Source: Bactrocera neohumeralis
Taxonomy: Eukaryota > Arthropoda > Insecta > Diptera > Tephritidae
Direction: 5' to 3'
Assembly: GCF_024586455.1 (NCBI RefSeq)
Contig: NC_065923.1
Coordinates: 69,289,076 to 69,353,075, forward strand
Length of the DNA: 64,000 bases
In this document: positions 1-13,400 of the stretch, piece after piece
How positions within the stretch are numbered: the first letter of the stretch is position 1
Layout: each line of letters begins with the position of its first letter
The notes under the pieces: model-generated
The model's database searches: none
What the model was told of the DNA's origin: nothing
The model's input: the letters and a program-made list of their open reading frames with translations, nothing else
Translations under genes and position numbers: made by a program

Positions 1-149
1 CTTAGTCTAAGAAAAAATTGGCAAATTTGCATCTTTTGATGAGTTTTCTAGTTTATTTTTGGGAAATTTTATAAATGAATTTGCAGCTCCGCGATCCTCT
101 GTAAGGATTGTAAATCATGATTTGAAAAAAATTTCCAGACTACTAGACA

Positions 150-300
150 ACTAGGGAAGGAGAATTCTACCTCATTTTATACCGAAGGATCCAAAATGGA
201 CTGCGGAGAAGTGACGGGGGTATACTCCAAGGATATTGGCATCTCTCACTCTCTAAGCTTCCTGCAAGCGGCATTTCTGGCCTTGTTGTCGCCAAATATT
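150..300 (+). mobile_element. I/LOA-type LINE fragment, start of RNase H domain
   Basis: Translation gives FYTEGSKMDCGEVTGVYSKD followed by a SxFLQAAFLAL segment. This is the opening of a retrotransposon RNase H domain, (Y/F)TDGSKM with catalytic Asp here changed to Glu. Only about 45 residues are left, then the frame is lost. Confidence 0.65.
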
Positions 301-519
301 AATTAGAAAGGGTTTAAGCTCACTGTTAGCTTAACTTTGCTTAGCATTAATTTGGATTTCCGGTCATAGGATCACAAAGGCGACGAAAACGCAGTCGAGC
401 TCCCCAAGTCTAAGCGAATTCGAGGCAGAGATAATACTATGACCGCTGGGAACCATTAAAAGGGAACTGTATCCAAATTAGAACAAATAGCACAGAACAG
501 AAGAAAATCTATAAATAAA

Positions 520-939
520 TGCCTTCGATGTCAAAAAAGGCAATGTTTTCACTTTGGATTTGCTCATTCTTCCGGTCTTCAATAGCGACCTCTTCCCGGC
601 CCTCCAAAAAGGATTGGTGCCACCGCAACACACCACTTTATGCTAAAGCAACATCTGGGTAAGCCTGTTTGATCATATCAAACGTCTCTGTCGCTGATTT
701 ACCGAGTTTCACACAGAATTTAATCGCGTACCTCTGCTCTAACGAACGCTGCATTTTCGGCTTGCACCACTCACAGAAACACGTGTTTGTCCTGACTCTC
801 TAGGTGCTCGGAGACAACTGACCAGACGCACGTTCGTTAGCTCGGAACACCCGCTGACGAATCCAGCCGGTGCGCGCACGCTCCGAAGTACAGTCGCGGC
901 GGAAAAAAATCAGTCCTATTACTTTCCGAACAAACCCTG
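520..939 (-). mobile_element. mariner transposon, 5' end with terminal repeat and HTH domain (truncated)
   Basis: A TA dinucleotide at 940-941 abuts a mariner-like end reading CAGGGTTTGTTCGGAAAG on the minus strand. A 5' leader and an ATG at 754 follow. The frame reads MQRSLEQRYAIKFCVKLGKS, then TFDMIKQAYPDVALA, one stop, then LRWHQSFLEGREEV, which is the paired helix-turn-helix DNA-binding region of a mariner-type transposase. The element stops after about 80 codons, so the catalytic domain is missing. Confidence 0.8.
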
Positions 940-1270
940 TACGTATAACCCTGAAGAGGAAATGAAGCAGATTATGAAAATGTGAGAAAATTATGAAATC
1001 CTGAGAAAGTACAAGAAAGATGGTCCGAACAAACAAAAACAATTTTTCCTTATTTTCCATATTATAGATTAAATATTGTCTACTTAACCCTCTCTAAGGT
1101 ACCTCAGATGTTTTCTTCCCTACTGTTTGTGACTTTGTGTACCAAAATCTTAATAATCATCCAACATTCTCGCATCTTTCTCAAACCTAAAACTTAATTA
1201 TCTTTCCAAGTGCTTAATATTCCACTCATACTCATTGTACTCCCCATAATCTTCGCTCGCACACACCCAC

Positions 1271-1488
1271 CTGTAAGCACTCCGATGTGCGCGCCGTACT
1301 GCAGCAACGATCGCCGGTCTCCTGATGTTCAAAACAAGCGAACATGTGTTGCTCATCACTTTTGCGGCACGCGCTGATTAGTTGTGGTTCCGTCGTGGAC
1401 TCTGATGTGGCGCAGGCATTGCGGCAGCGCGGTGACAAGCCCAAGGCGCAACAACGTCGACCCGACCACTCAGCGCCACGTGCAACGG
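1271..1488 (-). CDS. Reck: Reck coding exon 4 (second and third CC motifs)
   Basis: 218 nt. The acceptor is a long pyrimidine tract ending TTTTCAG and the donor is CTTACAG followed by GTGGGT. It enters in phase 1 (split Ala codon) and leaves in phase 0. It encodes WSGRRCCALGLSPRCRNAC, then a linker, then CRKSDEQHMFAC and ETGDRCCSTARTSEC, matching the RECK order CCELAIALECRQAC, CRKEYENALFSC, EMGSVCCSYAGHHTNC. The same frame stays open into the upstream intron, where the pyrimidine tract translates as a false signal peptide starting MRLHH. That is not a protein start, because the cysteine pattern continues from exon 3. Confidence 0.92.
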
Positions 1489-4400
1489 CTGAAAAGATGA
1501 AAACAAAAAACAAAACAGCAAATAAAATAAAGTGATGCAACCGCAAGATAATAAAAATACAGCTTAGTAATACTTAGGCACACATGCTACAAACATATGC
1601 ATTAATTAAGAACTAAGCAAGTTTATTGAAGTGGAAAATGTGTGGCGAGATTGCGTTTAATTAGTTTCAGTTGAGACAGATGTCTTCTGTGCTTTAAAAT
1701 CTAAGTTTCAAAATCAGTTTTTTTCAAAACTTTCTTTAACATTTGCAGACAAAAACAGAGAGAGGCCGTGAGTATGAAGAATTTGACCAGCTGCCCGACA
1801 GGGATAGTTCTCGAAAATTATACGAAAAGATGCGGCGACTAACAGAAGGTTTCAAGACCGGAGCATATTCTTGCAGAACCCACGGTGGTGATCTAGTGAC
1901 TGATGCCTAGAGCATACTACAATTATGGAGGGAACACTTCTCCAGCCTGCTGAATGGCAGTGAAACCATAACGCCAGGAGAGGACGAAACCGATTCCCCA
2001 ATCGATGACAATGGAGCAGACCTTCCATTGCCCAGCCATGAAGAATTTCGACTGAAGAGCAACAAAGCAGCGGGATCCTCCTGGAGATCGGCTACGGGAG
2101 GAGGTCCTGGAGTCGGTGCGGAAAATTTCTCCAAAACGGCTGGACCGCTTTTCAAACGATGCTCGTGAATACATAATGATAGAAGGAATAACATTTTGTC
2201 AATAATTAAGCCACTCTATCGAAGAGAGAGCAAAAAAGGGCATCAATTGCCTTATACAAGCTATAGAGGAGCCATTGGCAAAAGGTGGGGTCCCTCACCC
2301 AAAGTAGTCGTCTGGCTCTACGACACCATAGTTAAACCCATTATGTTCTATGGACTCTTTATGTGGTGGAGGGCTCTAGAAAAGACCACACTTGCAAAGA
2401 AACTCGAGAGCGTTCGGTGGGCGGCGGTCATTCAGCATGTGTGGTGCACTGAGGTTCACTCCAACCGTGGCACTTGCCCATATACCGGCGTGGGTGTAGA
2501 GGCTTTAGATTTCCTGACTATTGCAGTGTTTTTCAAGCCGAGGATGCAGCCATTACGGTAAAATTAGATTTACTGTTCTGGAGTGGAGCCTCTTTAAGAG
2601 AAGTGACCAACCACTCAGATAGCAGGGCGGCGATACTAGCTGTGAACTCACTAACAATGCGTTCTGGGTTGGTCAAGGAGTGCCTAACCTCGCTATCAAT
2701 AGCATCGAGTGTCTTTGTGATAAGACTGGTATGGGTGCCAGGCCATAGCGGAATCGCAGGAAATTGTAAAGCTGATGAGCTAGCAAGAAAAGGCACCCTA
2801 GAACCACTATCGCTAGAATGGAAGAGAATGGATTGTACCGTATCCTCTTGTGTTCTACTACAAGATAGCTGGGATTCGCGAAAGCTTGACCAGCGCTGGG
2901 CCATAATCGGTACATACCCTGACGCAAAAGCCTTTTGGCCCAAGATCGATTGCAAGAAATCTAGTGATCCATTTGCCCTTAGTAAGGCCAGCCTCTCCCT
3001 AGTTGTGTTGCTGTTAACGTGTTAGACGTTGGCGTCCAAGCTGTAAGGTTGGGAATCTTACCAGACGCCATCTGCAGAAGCTGTTTATAAGAAGATGTTG
3101 TGGAAACAACTCAATACTTCCTTCTTGACTGTCCCGTGTTTGGGAGGTCGAGACTTAAACACTTGGGAATGCATACCTTCAGACATCCCGCCAGTTCGGT
3201 GGAGGAAATTAAACGTCTGTGCAAATTTGTATTGGCTATTAAGCGTTTTCCAAATTTATAAGTTCAAACACAGGAGTTATTCTTTTCTATGGCTTCACAA
3301 AGGACTACATATAGCAGACCACTTGCGATCTCTCTAGATCAGCCATCTAACCTAACCTAAGCCACTCTAAAGTTTCACAAAAAATTCTCGTACTACTAAC
3401 TTCAGATTTTATCAAACTAATTAGTTTACTGGAGAATTATACTAAGTTAATAACCTGGCTGATCTCGAGGTACAAAGGCTCTTCGAAAGAAAAACCTGTC
3501 AGCAACGTAAATACGTGTTCTTGTAAGATGTTTCTCTATTGGAAAGTTGAAAAGCAGATTAAAGAAAGGAGATGCGTCTCCTCTTATCCATGACCATCAA
3601 GGTCATTGCAATATTGCATCGCCTGTTTACCACATTCATAGATTTTTTTTGTAAATACGAGTGTAAATCGCTCACATACTCTCTTTTGCCGATCACTGCT
3701 ACAAATACACAAACACAACTTACCTTCTAATGTAAGATTCATACAACTCCAAAAGCTGGTTTGCATTGAGGGACAATATTTCTTCAATTCCAAGCGCAGA
3801 CTACGGCCATTCGCATTGTCTGATGAGGCCAATTGCACCAAGGAAAGCTGCAAGTAAAAAGCACAAAATAATACGTAAATATATTTGTAGTTTGTAGATT
3901 AAATTGCTTTTCTCTAAAACTCAATTTTAATAAATTCACACATGTGACAGGCGCCAAAGCGGTGCGTACGAGCCTATACACGAAAATGTGCAATAAAATA
4001 TGCTCAAATGAACATAGACTACCTTACGTACATATCTAAATACGAGTATACACATATGTATATGTATATACAAAAATTTAGGCGGAAATTGATTAATGTT
4101 CACCGTTAGGCAAGTAAAGTGGAGCATTGGCGAAAAGCGAAATAACGGCGCTGAGATAAACCTTGTCAAATCGTGATACTTTGCCGCATAATTTATTGCT
4201 ACCGATAGTAATTCAAGCGCATGCGTATCAGCTGACCACTGCCGCAATAACAATAATGAAACTTGCGCCATGTGAGCTTAAGTGAGTTCAAGAAAAAAAT
4301 ACTAAGGATTTTTTAACGCTCAGAGTACTGAGAGCTTTTGTAACTTGTTTTGTTCTTTAAATGAATAACGAGTTGACTGAAGCTTGAGTTTTGGTAGCAT

Positions 4401-7400
4401 TAATCACTCAAAGCAAATAAGAGAATTTATTCTTCCCCAAACTTGTTTAAATCGAGTATGCAAGTTCCAAGAAGATCCGAGGTTTTCGACCCAAATTTTG
4501 TTCAGCGATGAGGCAAATTTCTTGATCAATGGTTATGTAAACAAGTAAAATTGCCTTATTTGGGACGAAGAGCAACCCAAAGAGAGCTGCCACTTCATCC
4601 AGAAAAAAAAACAATGGTTTGATGTGGTTTGTGCGAATGAAATAAACATTCCTCATTCAATTTTAAGTTTCTGTGATTTTTTTTTCTAAGTAGGGACCCT
4701 CGAAATGGATAACACTTTATTGCTAAAAATCAACCCCATTCATATATTTACAATGCGTTTTGAGCTTAACACAAGTTTATTAAGTCGATTGATATCAATT
4801 CCGGCCACTTCGCTATGTTCTCCAAAAAAGTGTCTATCAAGATATTTCAATCCCGCTGTGGCAAAAGCCGGCCAAAAGCGAATAAAATGACAATATGACT
4901 CCACAGCGCCTTACTCCATAAAGCAAGCTCAACGACTTTGCAATTCCCGCCAATTCCGCTGGGACCGGGCACCCACACAAGTCTAATATGGAAGAACCTT
5001 GAATCTTTTGCTAATCATTGCACTTCTTAAGAAGTTTGTGTTTTCTCAAATTGTTAAGGGTATCCCAGCTGTAGGGAACGTTTCTTATTTAGTTTGCACA
5101 CAAAAATAAAATCGAGTCCGCTCCATCTAACTGGATCTGACTTTCGCGGAAATGAAGAAATATGGTAAACAAGGCGGTTATGCTTATTTTTCAAGTCCAA
5201 CGTTAGATATTGAAACTATTCTAAAACAATAGTCGTTTTTGCGTGAGTACCTGCCGACGATGGCCTTGCCCCACGGTGCTTAAAAGCATATAGATCTAAA
5301 CTATGCGTTAATCAGTGTATTTGACTCAAATTGGACAAGGTGAAGGGGCACCTTTTCCACCTTGGTCGGGTTCGAGGCCGACCTAAAAGCTCTGCCGTGA
5401 TACCTGCCTTTAGGTTTAAATCAAAGCCATCACGAATTTCGCAAAGGGCCAAACCCAATGAGCAGATCGGAGCGAACTCCAAGGGCTAACTGCTCCCCGT
5501 GGTACCATATTGAAGTCTCCGGTCAGACACCAGTTGAGCACCCATCAAATTCAATGACTGGTGACATTTGTTGCTTCAACTCCAAATGTCTTTTTATTAG
5601 AAGGAATCTCATTTAAAGTCAATAATATCAGTTCAAGTTGAGTATTATAGCACTATTTCTGACAAAACTATGCTAAAATATCGAAGCAAGTCAAATAACA
5701 AGCCATAATGGATATTAGTCGCCTCTTCCGATAGGCATACCTTACCAACGGACAAATTCTACCACCTACTTCTTTACCATACTTCTTATCATCTATACTC
5801 GATAATACCCTTGAAAACGTTCTAAGCTATCAGCTTCTATTTGAAAGGTTTGAAAGTGGTGATAGCACAAATCCTTAGAGTAGAATATTGAAACCACGTA
5901 CTGCTTGTAGTAAACCTCGATGCTCTAGTTGAAACCATTTTAACATTAATTTACTATATATTAGAAATATATATCAACTTGAAGGCGAACACAGTGCACA
6001 TTCGCTGTCTGACAAGTCGTTGAGCGATAATTCGAAGTCATTCAAATATTTTATAAAACTAAGTACATAATTTTATTGCTGAAAATATTTGTATACTAAT
6101 ACTCGTTTATAGAAAAAACGCTTGTCAGCCGCTTATTTATCTGCTCATTACACGGAGTTCGACCGAGAACCAAGCCGCTGCAATGGCGGCTTTTTGGCGT
6201 AAGTCGTAAATAAAATAGCTAATCGATTTCCATGCCGTATGTATGTAATATATGTAGGTTTTTGTTTTTAGTTGTGTATTTTATGTTCATATATTAATTA
6301 CCAGCCTTAACTGGGGCACCTCAAACTGGAGCTTAGAGTTCACCTTACAGTGTGTGCCACCTGCAGCCGTTCCGATTGCTTATGGCTTGGCCACTACTTA
6401 CATATAATAACAACACTTTGTGACTTGGTAATAATTTATAAATTTATTTAAAATAATTTTATTTATTTTACTTTCTTGCTATTTTAGCGTACGACACTGA
6501 GCTGGCCGACAAGCCAAACGGCATTCAAGCCAATTCCGGTAGTTGCGGCGGGGCTATTGGCAGATATTTGCGTGCACTGCAGTTAAGATTTAAATAAAAA
6601 CTTATTTTTAGTGCTCGGTTTATGCATAATAAATAATAAAAATAATAAAAAATGCATTATTCAACGGCATTATTCGCTAGAGCACTCCATATATGGACAA
6701 GCTATGCCAACTTGAACTACGAAAAATTTGCGGAAAAAATTACAAAAAAGCAGTTTTTTGGAAATAGTTTGAATATATTTTCATTGGAAGTCTCATTTGA
6801 TGTTATTGTTGTAATGAAAAAGTAAAAAACGTAATACAACTTGACATCTCTTCGGCTTGAATAAATGAGTTTACATACGATTTTTTCAAGAGCTATGTAG
6901 AGATCTCCGTCTCATTTCACCGGATTTTGAAAATACCGCTGAATCGTTTTAGAGACTGCTGTTGAATTGATGGGATACAAATTGGGGATCGCTTCGGTTA
7001 CGAGGAACTTACTTCCGGAACTAAAATATTCATATTGTCGAGTTTTTGAAAGATGAGCTTGATAAGGCACTTAACCGTAAGGAAAGACCAAGTGGAGAAG
7101 GACCTGACATGCTGTTGTTAACTCGGTTATAACCGCGTAAGTAGTGTCGACGCCTGTAAAAAAGAAGAAGAAATATTGTCAATCCGATACGCTGGACTGA
7201 CGTAAGCTTCAAGCTAAATCCATTTCTGTTTCAGTGATGATGATGCTGCTTTCTCAAAAAGGGGTAGAAGTATATCTCTGTTACTAAGAAGACACAGCAA
7301 ACCACGATCTTCCCGCAAAATCTTCCATAAAGTGGATGGATACAGCTCCAAATGTGCGCGCGATGGCGAATGGACTTATTGGGGTCTTCTTCGATTCTTT

Positions 7401-10400
7401 GCTACAAATCAGCAATAGTGTCTTCGGTGCGCTCCATGGTACCTCGAACTAAAAACAGTGCTGGACGATTATGTCGGTCGAATAGTAGTAATTTATGACC
7501 CTTAAAGGACTATGCTGGGGTTAGTCCCACAGGTTATTGCATTTTTACGAATTTTCTGAGAGAATTTTTAAAGTGAGTTCTTCCTTTCATTTTTCGACAT
7601 CCCTTGATTCAGAGTAGAAACCATACGATATATCTTTCTAACGCTTTCAACTTTGACACATGGGCGTAAGACATGTAGTAACTTGTACTATCGTTCGGCT
7701 TATGCGTTCAGCGGTTCGAAATTTTAATCTGCATCGGTCGCCAAAGATGTAAAGAGCTTCATACATATAGTAGAAGGTAAATGTAAGCCAGTATTTATAC
7801 GAAAATTATATATTCGTTCCACTGATTAATAAGCCATATACATACAATCAGTAACAACCATCCGACGGGCTATTTAGAAGTTCAGACTTCGGATAGTTTA
7901 GCAATGCTTTGAGGTCTTTCGAACAATCCATTATATAACCTATAACTTTTTAACTAAACTCTCTAAACTCAGCTAAAGATGGATAGTCATTTTTCTTAAC
8001 CTTATAAAAGTTGGAAATAATTTAATCCAGCAAAATCTTAATCTTTAATACGTGCTCTTGCACTCTGACCCGCTCAGACCCAGCAACGTATGATCGAATT
8101 GAGGTAATCAATACGTGTACAAGGCCGAATACACTCAAGTCTGTTCAAGCAAAACTGCAGTTACAAGGGGAGTCAATACTCTATCGATAACCCCCGTGGC
8201 GATTTTGTTTGCTGATAATAAGAATATTCAAAACTATTAACAGTAGTACACACTGAACTGAAATTTGCACAGTCGCAGAGGATTTGACAACGTAGACCTT
8301 AACAACTCAGTCGTCAGAGCAGCCTTTTCAAGTCCAGAAAAAGTAGCGAAAGAGTTTGGTTTTGTGATGAACGACGGCAAGACAAAGTACCTGGAGATCA
8401 CATTAAAGATTACTCGCGTCTCGAGAATTACGTCACTGTTGGCAGCTATAATTTGAAAAAGTTAGGGTCTTTGTATATCTGTATCTATTATAATCTAAGC
8501 CTGGAGATCAAGTACAGTATAACTCCTGCCAAGAGGTGCTACTTTGGAATCAGTTGGCAATTGAGAAGCAGACGAACTCGACGAACAAAAATTATGCTCT
8601 AAAAGTCTCTTATTATTGCCGTCCTATTATACGCCGCAGAAAAATAGACGATGACGATCCGAATAAGAACATTCGACAGTACTGTACTTCGCAAGACCTT
8701 TGGAGCAGTGCGCGTGAGCGATGAGTATCGTTGGAGATGGAACCACGAACTGTATGAGCTACTTGGATATTAAGCGTATAAAAATACAACGAATGCGATG
8801 TTTAAGCCATGTTGTTCGCTTGGTAGACCATGCTCTACCAAAAAGCTCCTTTGACTCGAGACCCATGGGTCAACAAAAGAGCAAGGATGTTTCCAATGGA
8901 AGGACTAAGTGCATAGCGACCTTGGATGTACAACTGGTGGGACCTCGCAAAGGGTAGAAACAACTGACAAAGTTTCGTGTGCTCGACCCAGACCGACCCA
9001 CGATTGTATTGTCAAAGAAGAAGAAATGCATAAAAGTGGAACAATTAGTAAGGCTAAAACTTATAAACACCATTTTAGTTCTTTTACTTATTTATGGAAA
9101 TCAAAATCACTTATAATTCTCTCCGCGTGCGATTTCGAAATTTCGTTGTATTCGCTATAATCTATTTCAATTATGGACATTTAACCAGACGCTTGTAAAA
9201 ACACCAATTTTAATCGTTTCTCCAGCAAAATAAAGAACACAGCCAACCGGAAACGCCTGCGACACACGTCTGCGTCAAAGAGTCACGTCTCGACGAAGAA
9301 ATTATGAGAACTATAAAATATACATACATTGGTACATAGGGATAACAGTTATGACAATAAAATCGCTAGACAATAGTGTATTTAATGAATTTCAAGCGAA
9401 TTAAAAATAATAACAAAATTATTGGAAAAAATATTAAAAAATATATATATTTATATACAAATAATTGTGCCTTCTCGCATATTAAGTACTACGCTTCGTT
9501 AAGAATATGAAAAATATGCAACAGATATATTAAATAGCTATAAATGTACACATTTTGACAGCTCCCATCGGAATGTGTTTGCGTATGGGTGAATTGAAGG
9601 CACATCAATATAATGTGCATAAGAGTTGCCACATAAAATATTCTTTGGTCAGAAATTTCAATGAAAATTTAATATGTGTGTTTCCAAAAATATTTTCAAG
9701 CAAACAGAGGCTTGGGTGAAGTTTTCAAAAAAAGTATTCCTATATATTAAAGCGCACAAACTCAAGCCACGCTTTATAGAAGAAAGTTTCTGTTCCTGTT
9801 CAGTTTCTGTTCCTGTTTTATATTTTTCGAAGTATATTGTCATTATATTAATTATTAGGTGAGCAACTAAGTTCAAGCTGTTTTTTGTCAATAGACGGCT
9901 CCAACAGTTAGTGGTGATCGATTTTAATATATCCAAAATGTGATAAACTCAATCTAGACATTTTGAAAAAGAAGCTGCGTTTCCACTTTAGTGACTTTGT
10001 TTATGTGTCATATACTTCTGATTGTGAGAATATGTCCGATTTTTTGCCAAATAATCATCATTTGAGAGAAGTGTTGATTTTCTTCCTTCAGCGAAAGAAA
10101 TCGACGACTGGAATTCCAAAAAACTTACGGAGATTCTGCCGCAAGTGTATCAACGTGCAGTGATTGGTTTCGCTTCAAAGACGGCGATTTCGATATTAAG
10201 GATCGTCTGCGTGAAGAAAGGCACCTTCAAAGATGGTGAAATGGAGACAATAGAGCTTGCTTCAGCATTGAAAGTAACCCACCAAGACATATAAAAGCGA
10301 CTGCATGCGCTGGGAATGATTCAGAAACAAAGAACTTGGGTTCCTTGTGATTTGAAGAGCGCAGATGCACAAAGAAGTGGCCATTAACACTTACTTGGAA

Positions 10401-13400
10401 ACACTTAAATGGGAAGCCCTACCCCACCTTCCATATTCCCTATATATTGCATCGTCCGATTCTTATTTGTTCCGTTCGATGGTACATGGTATGGCTCAGC
10501 ATCAATTCCACTCACAAGACGACATCGAAAAATGGTTTTATTCTTGGATAGCATCCTTAAAATGAAGGGTTTTAACGTAATGGTATAGATGATAATGCTA
10601 AAAGTCACCAAACCACAAACATCATGAAAAAATACCATTTTTTTCTAAAGTCCGACCAAGCTGGCAACCCCGCTATCACTACATCCAATACATAATATTT
10701 TAATATCTACGTCGGAGTGAATACCTTGGTTCATTTAATGTAGGCAAGTACTTTATTCTAATTATAAATGCAAGACACGCTTATTTGTTGTACAAATAAC
10801 AGACAAACAAATGAAGAACCAATCCAAAAATTAGCCACAACAAATGCTGACGTCGTGTGGACAAAAACATTATATGATTAAGTAGCCAGCCAACTACTGA
10901 ATTATCTTCAAACTCTCGCTAGAAGAAGAGGTCAATGAGTGGCTGACGGAAATGCAGAATTCCAAGAAGTTACAACGGGTTATGCATTTCAAATACAACA
11001 CGTCTGCTTAAAGGAATTTGAGGAAGAGGTGTTACAGAATATGAAAACACGCATGTTTGTTTTTAATTAATGGCTTGACTAAATAGCAAGCAAATATAAA
11101 GGAAATTTATACTTAAAAAGGTTTGATTTAGGATTTCGGCATGCGCCACCAAACAAATCGCTAGATGTCGCTGTGATCGAAAAATTTATAAATTTGGCAT
11201 ATGTGACCCAAATGATAATTTTTCGAATATTTTTAACAGAAAAGCAATCTTTATAGACAGTTAGGTCTAAATTTGTCAGCTTTTTAGAGCTCTGAGCTAG
11301 TTAAATTTGGAGTTTAACAATCCTTTTATAACCAAAATACGCTCCAATATTCAAAAAAAAATATAGATCTCTGACAAGATAGAAAGCTTTAATATGAAAA
11401 AATGAAGGGAAAACCCATGATGGACCGTTGTTAGCAACATCTCGAACAGAAAACTATTAAAACAGATACAGCGACTTGCAGTTCTCACCATAACCAAAGC
11501 GTTAAGAACGAACCCAACTGATGTCCAAGAAAGGTTACTTAAGCTTTCTACTAATCGACATTACAGCATTACATTACGGAAAGCTTTTCAGCAAAATCAG
11601 CAGCAAGATTGGCGACATTAGGTTAATTCTCCACAAAGAGCTTCGGGCATAGCTCAATCTGGAGTTTATGGACCACATACCCTCGCACTCTCTTTGGGAG
11701 AGAAGGTTTCAAGTCACACTAAAAAATGCTGCTAGGACAGCAGTATGCAACTCGCCAGCAGAACTTTTAATAAATATACAGAAGGCTCAAAATGGCTAAG
11801 AGACTGGGAATCGGAATTTATTGCCAGAGCTGTATCTCAGACGATCCTTCAACCTTCGAGAATTCTGCAGTATCTTCTAGGGGAAAGTCTTTCCGGTCAG
11901 GAAAGCGGCTGAGATTACCAAAAACGCAGGAAAAAAATTAAGAAGATCAAGCCGTCTAGCCGTCTAGCTACCCAAGGCAGTGCGCAACTCTCTAAAAACG
12001 ATAAATAATGAAATCTCCGTAATAGCTGACCGATGGATCAGGGCGAAATGTAAAGCGTTCCAACTCGTAGGATGGCATGCAGAATCGCCACGATATTGTC
12101 GTCTTCGATATCTAGTAGCTTCAAGCGGGCTCAAATTAAAACGAGCCTCCAACTGACATTACTAAGGACCAGCTGGTAAATGTATGACGTTGACCTGGCC
12201 TTTCCTATCAAAAGAGCGGCTTATTTGTAGCATATAGCTGAAAGTGACTCAAACTCAGGTCAGAGATCAGAGATCTCACTGGCATAATTGGAATATCGAA
12301 AGGGTCAGTGAAAACCATCTTGAAAGATCATTTGGGCCTAAGCAAAATGAAAGCACGATTGATTCCAAAATCATTAAATTGTTTCGAAAAACAGCGTCAG
12401 GTTAACGTCTGTAAAATAATGCTTTCCGACTACCAGATTGTCCTGAAATGTTTTATTACTGGCGATAAGTCTTTTAGCTAATTTTGTTGGCCAAATATCG
12501 TGGCAAAGGTTGGCCAAAAATCGAAAAAACCACGTCAAAGCAGGTCAAAAATCAAGCTTATCTTGACAGTTTTCTTCGATTAACGAAATGTAGTGCACTC
12601 CATATTTCTTCAGCCGACCAACCTGGCAACAAGGAATACTATTTAATGCGTGGTTTGCCCGAAGCTATACCTAAAAAGAGGCCGGAATTATGGGTCGACA
12701 ACTCTTAGTTTTTGGACCACGATAATGCACGGTCGCATACTGCATTGGTTATTCGTAAGTTTTTCGTCAAATTTTAAACCAATATCGTGCCACCGTGTTT
12801 GGCTGATTTAGCTCCGTATGACTTTTGGCTATTCAGCAAACTCAAACGACCGCTCCGGGGAAACCGTTTTGAGTCAATTGAAAATATTAAACGTGAATCG
12901 CTACGCGCATTGAAAACTATTTCGTAAATTGATTTTAACAACTTTTTCAAGTATGGGAAAAAACGTTGACACAAGTATGTTTGGTGCGAGGGGGACGATA
13001 TAGATTTCGAAGTAAAAATTGAGAATTTTAAAATTATGAACAAAACCTTACTATTTTTTGCTCATAGCAGTGCATTTTATATGCAAAAAAAAAAAAACAT
13101 GGAACTCAATATTCACAAGCTCATTGCACTAAAAAAACTTGAACAATAAAATTTGTTTTTTTAATAAGAATTAAAAAAAGCGCAACGCCCGCTCAATAAA
13201 ATTGCAATTTACACCTCATGCAAGGCAAAAAAGTGTTTAATTATTGTTTGCGACACATGATCGTGCAGCTGTACGGGCTATACGCTGCACAGTCGTAAAA
13301 AAGTAAGAGACATTAAAGTGCCCACTTACCCAAACGGCTCGGCAGACAATGCGACAAGCCACGCAGAACGCGCGGATGCGACTAACACACACAGTATATA

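Larger units (their letters stand above)
1..1270 (-). other. Reck intron 4 (5' part, runs off window)
   Basis: Follows the exon 4 donor on the minus strand. It contains an I/LOA-type RNase H scrap and a mariner 5' end, listed separately. The next RECK exon, which should begin with the residues after TSECLQ, was not found here, so it lies left of the window. Confidence 0.75.

Noticed and set aside
1232..1546. Apparent 104-residue secreted protein with signal peptide MRLHHFILFAVLFFVFIFSA and many cysteines (minus)
   Set aside because: The hydrophobic start is the translated pyrimidine tract before a splice acceptor. The cysteine-rich part is RECK exon 4, in phase with exon 3, so the ATG is not a real start.
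2196..3025. Functional RNase H or retrotransposon gene
   Set aside because: Frameshifts between blocks, missing 5' end and missing RT make it a dead fragment.
3584..3853. Stand-alone 89-codon minus frame
   Set aside because: Only 3847-3724 of it is coding, as Reck exon 3 with clear acceptor and donor; the rest is intron.
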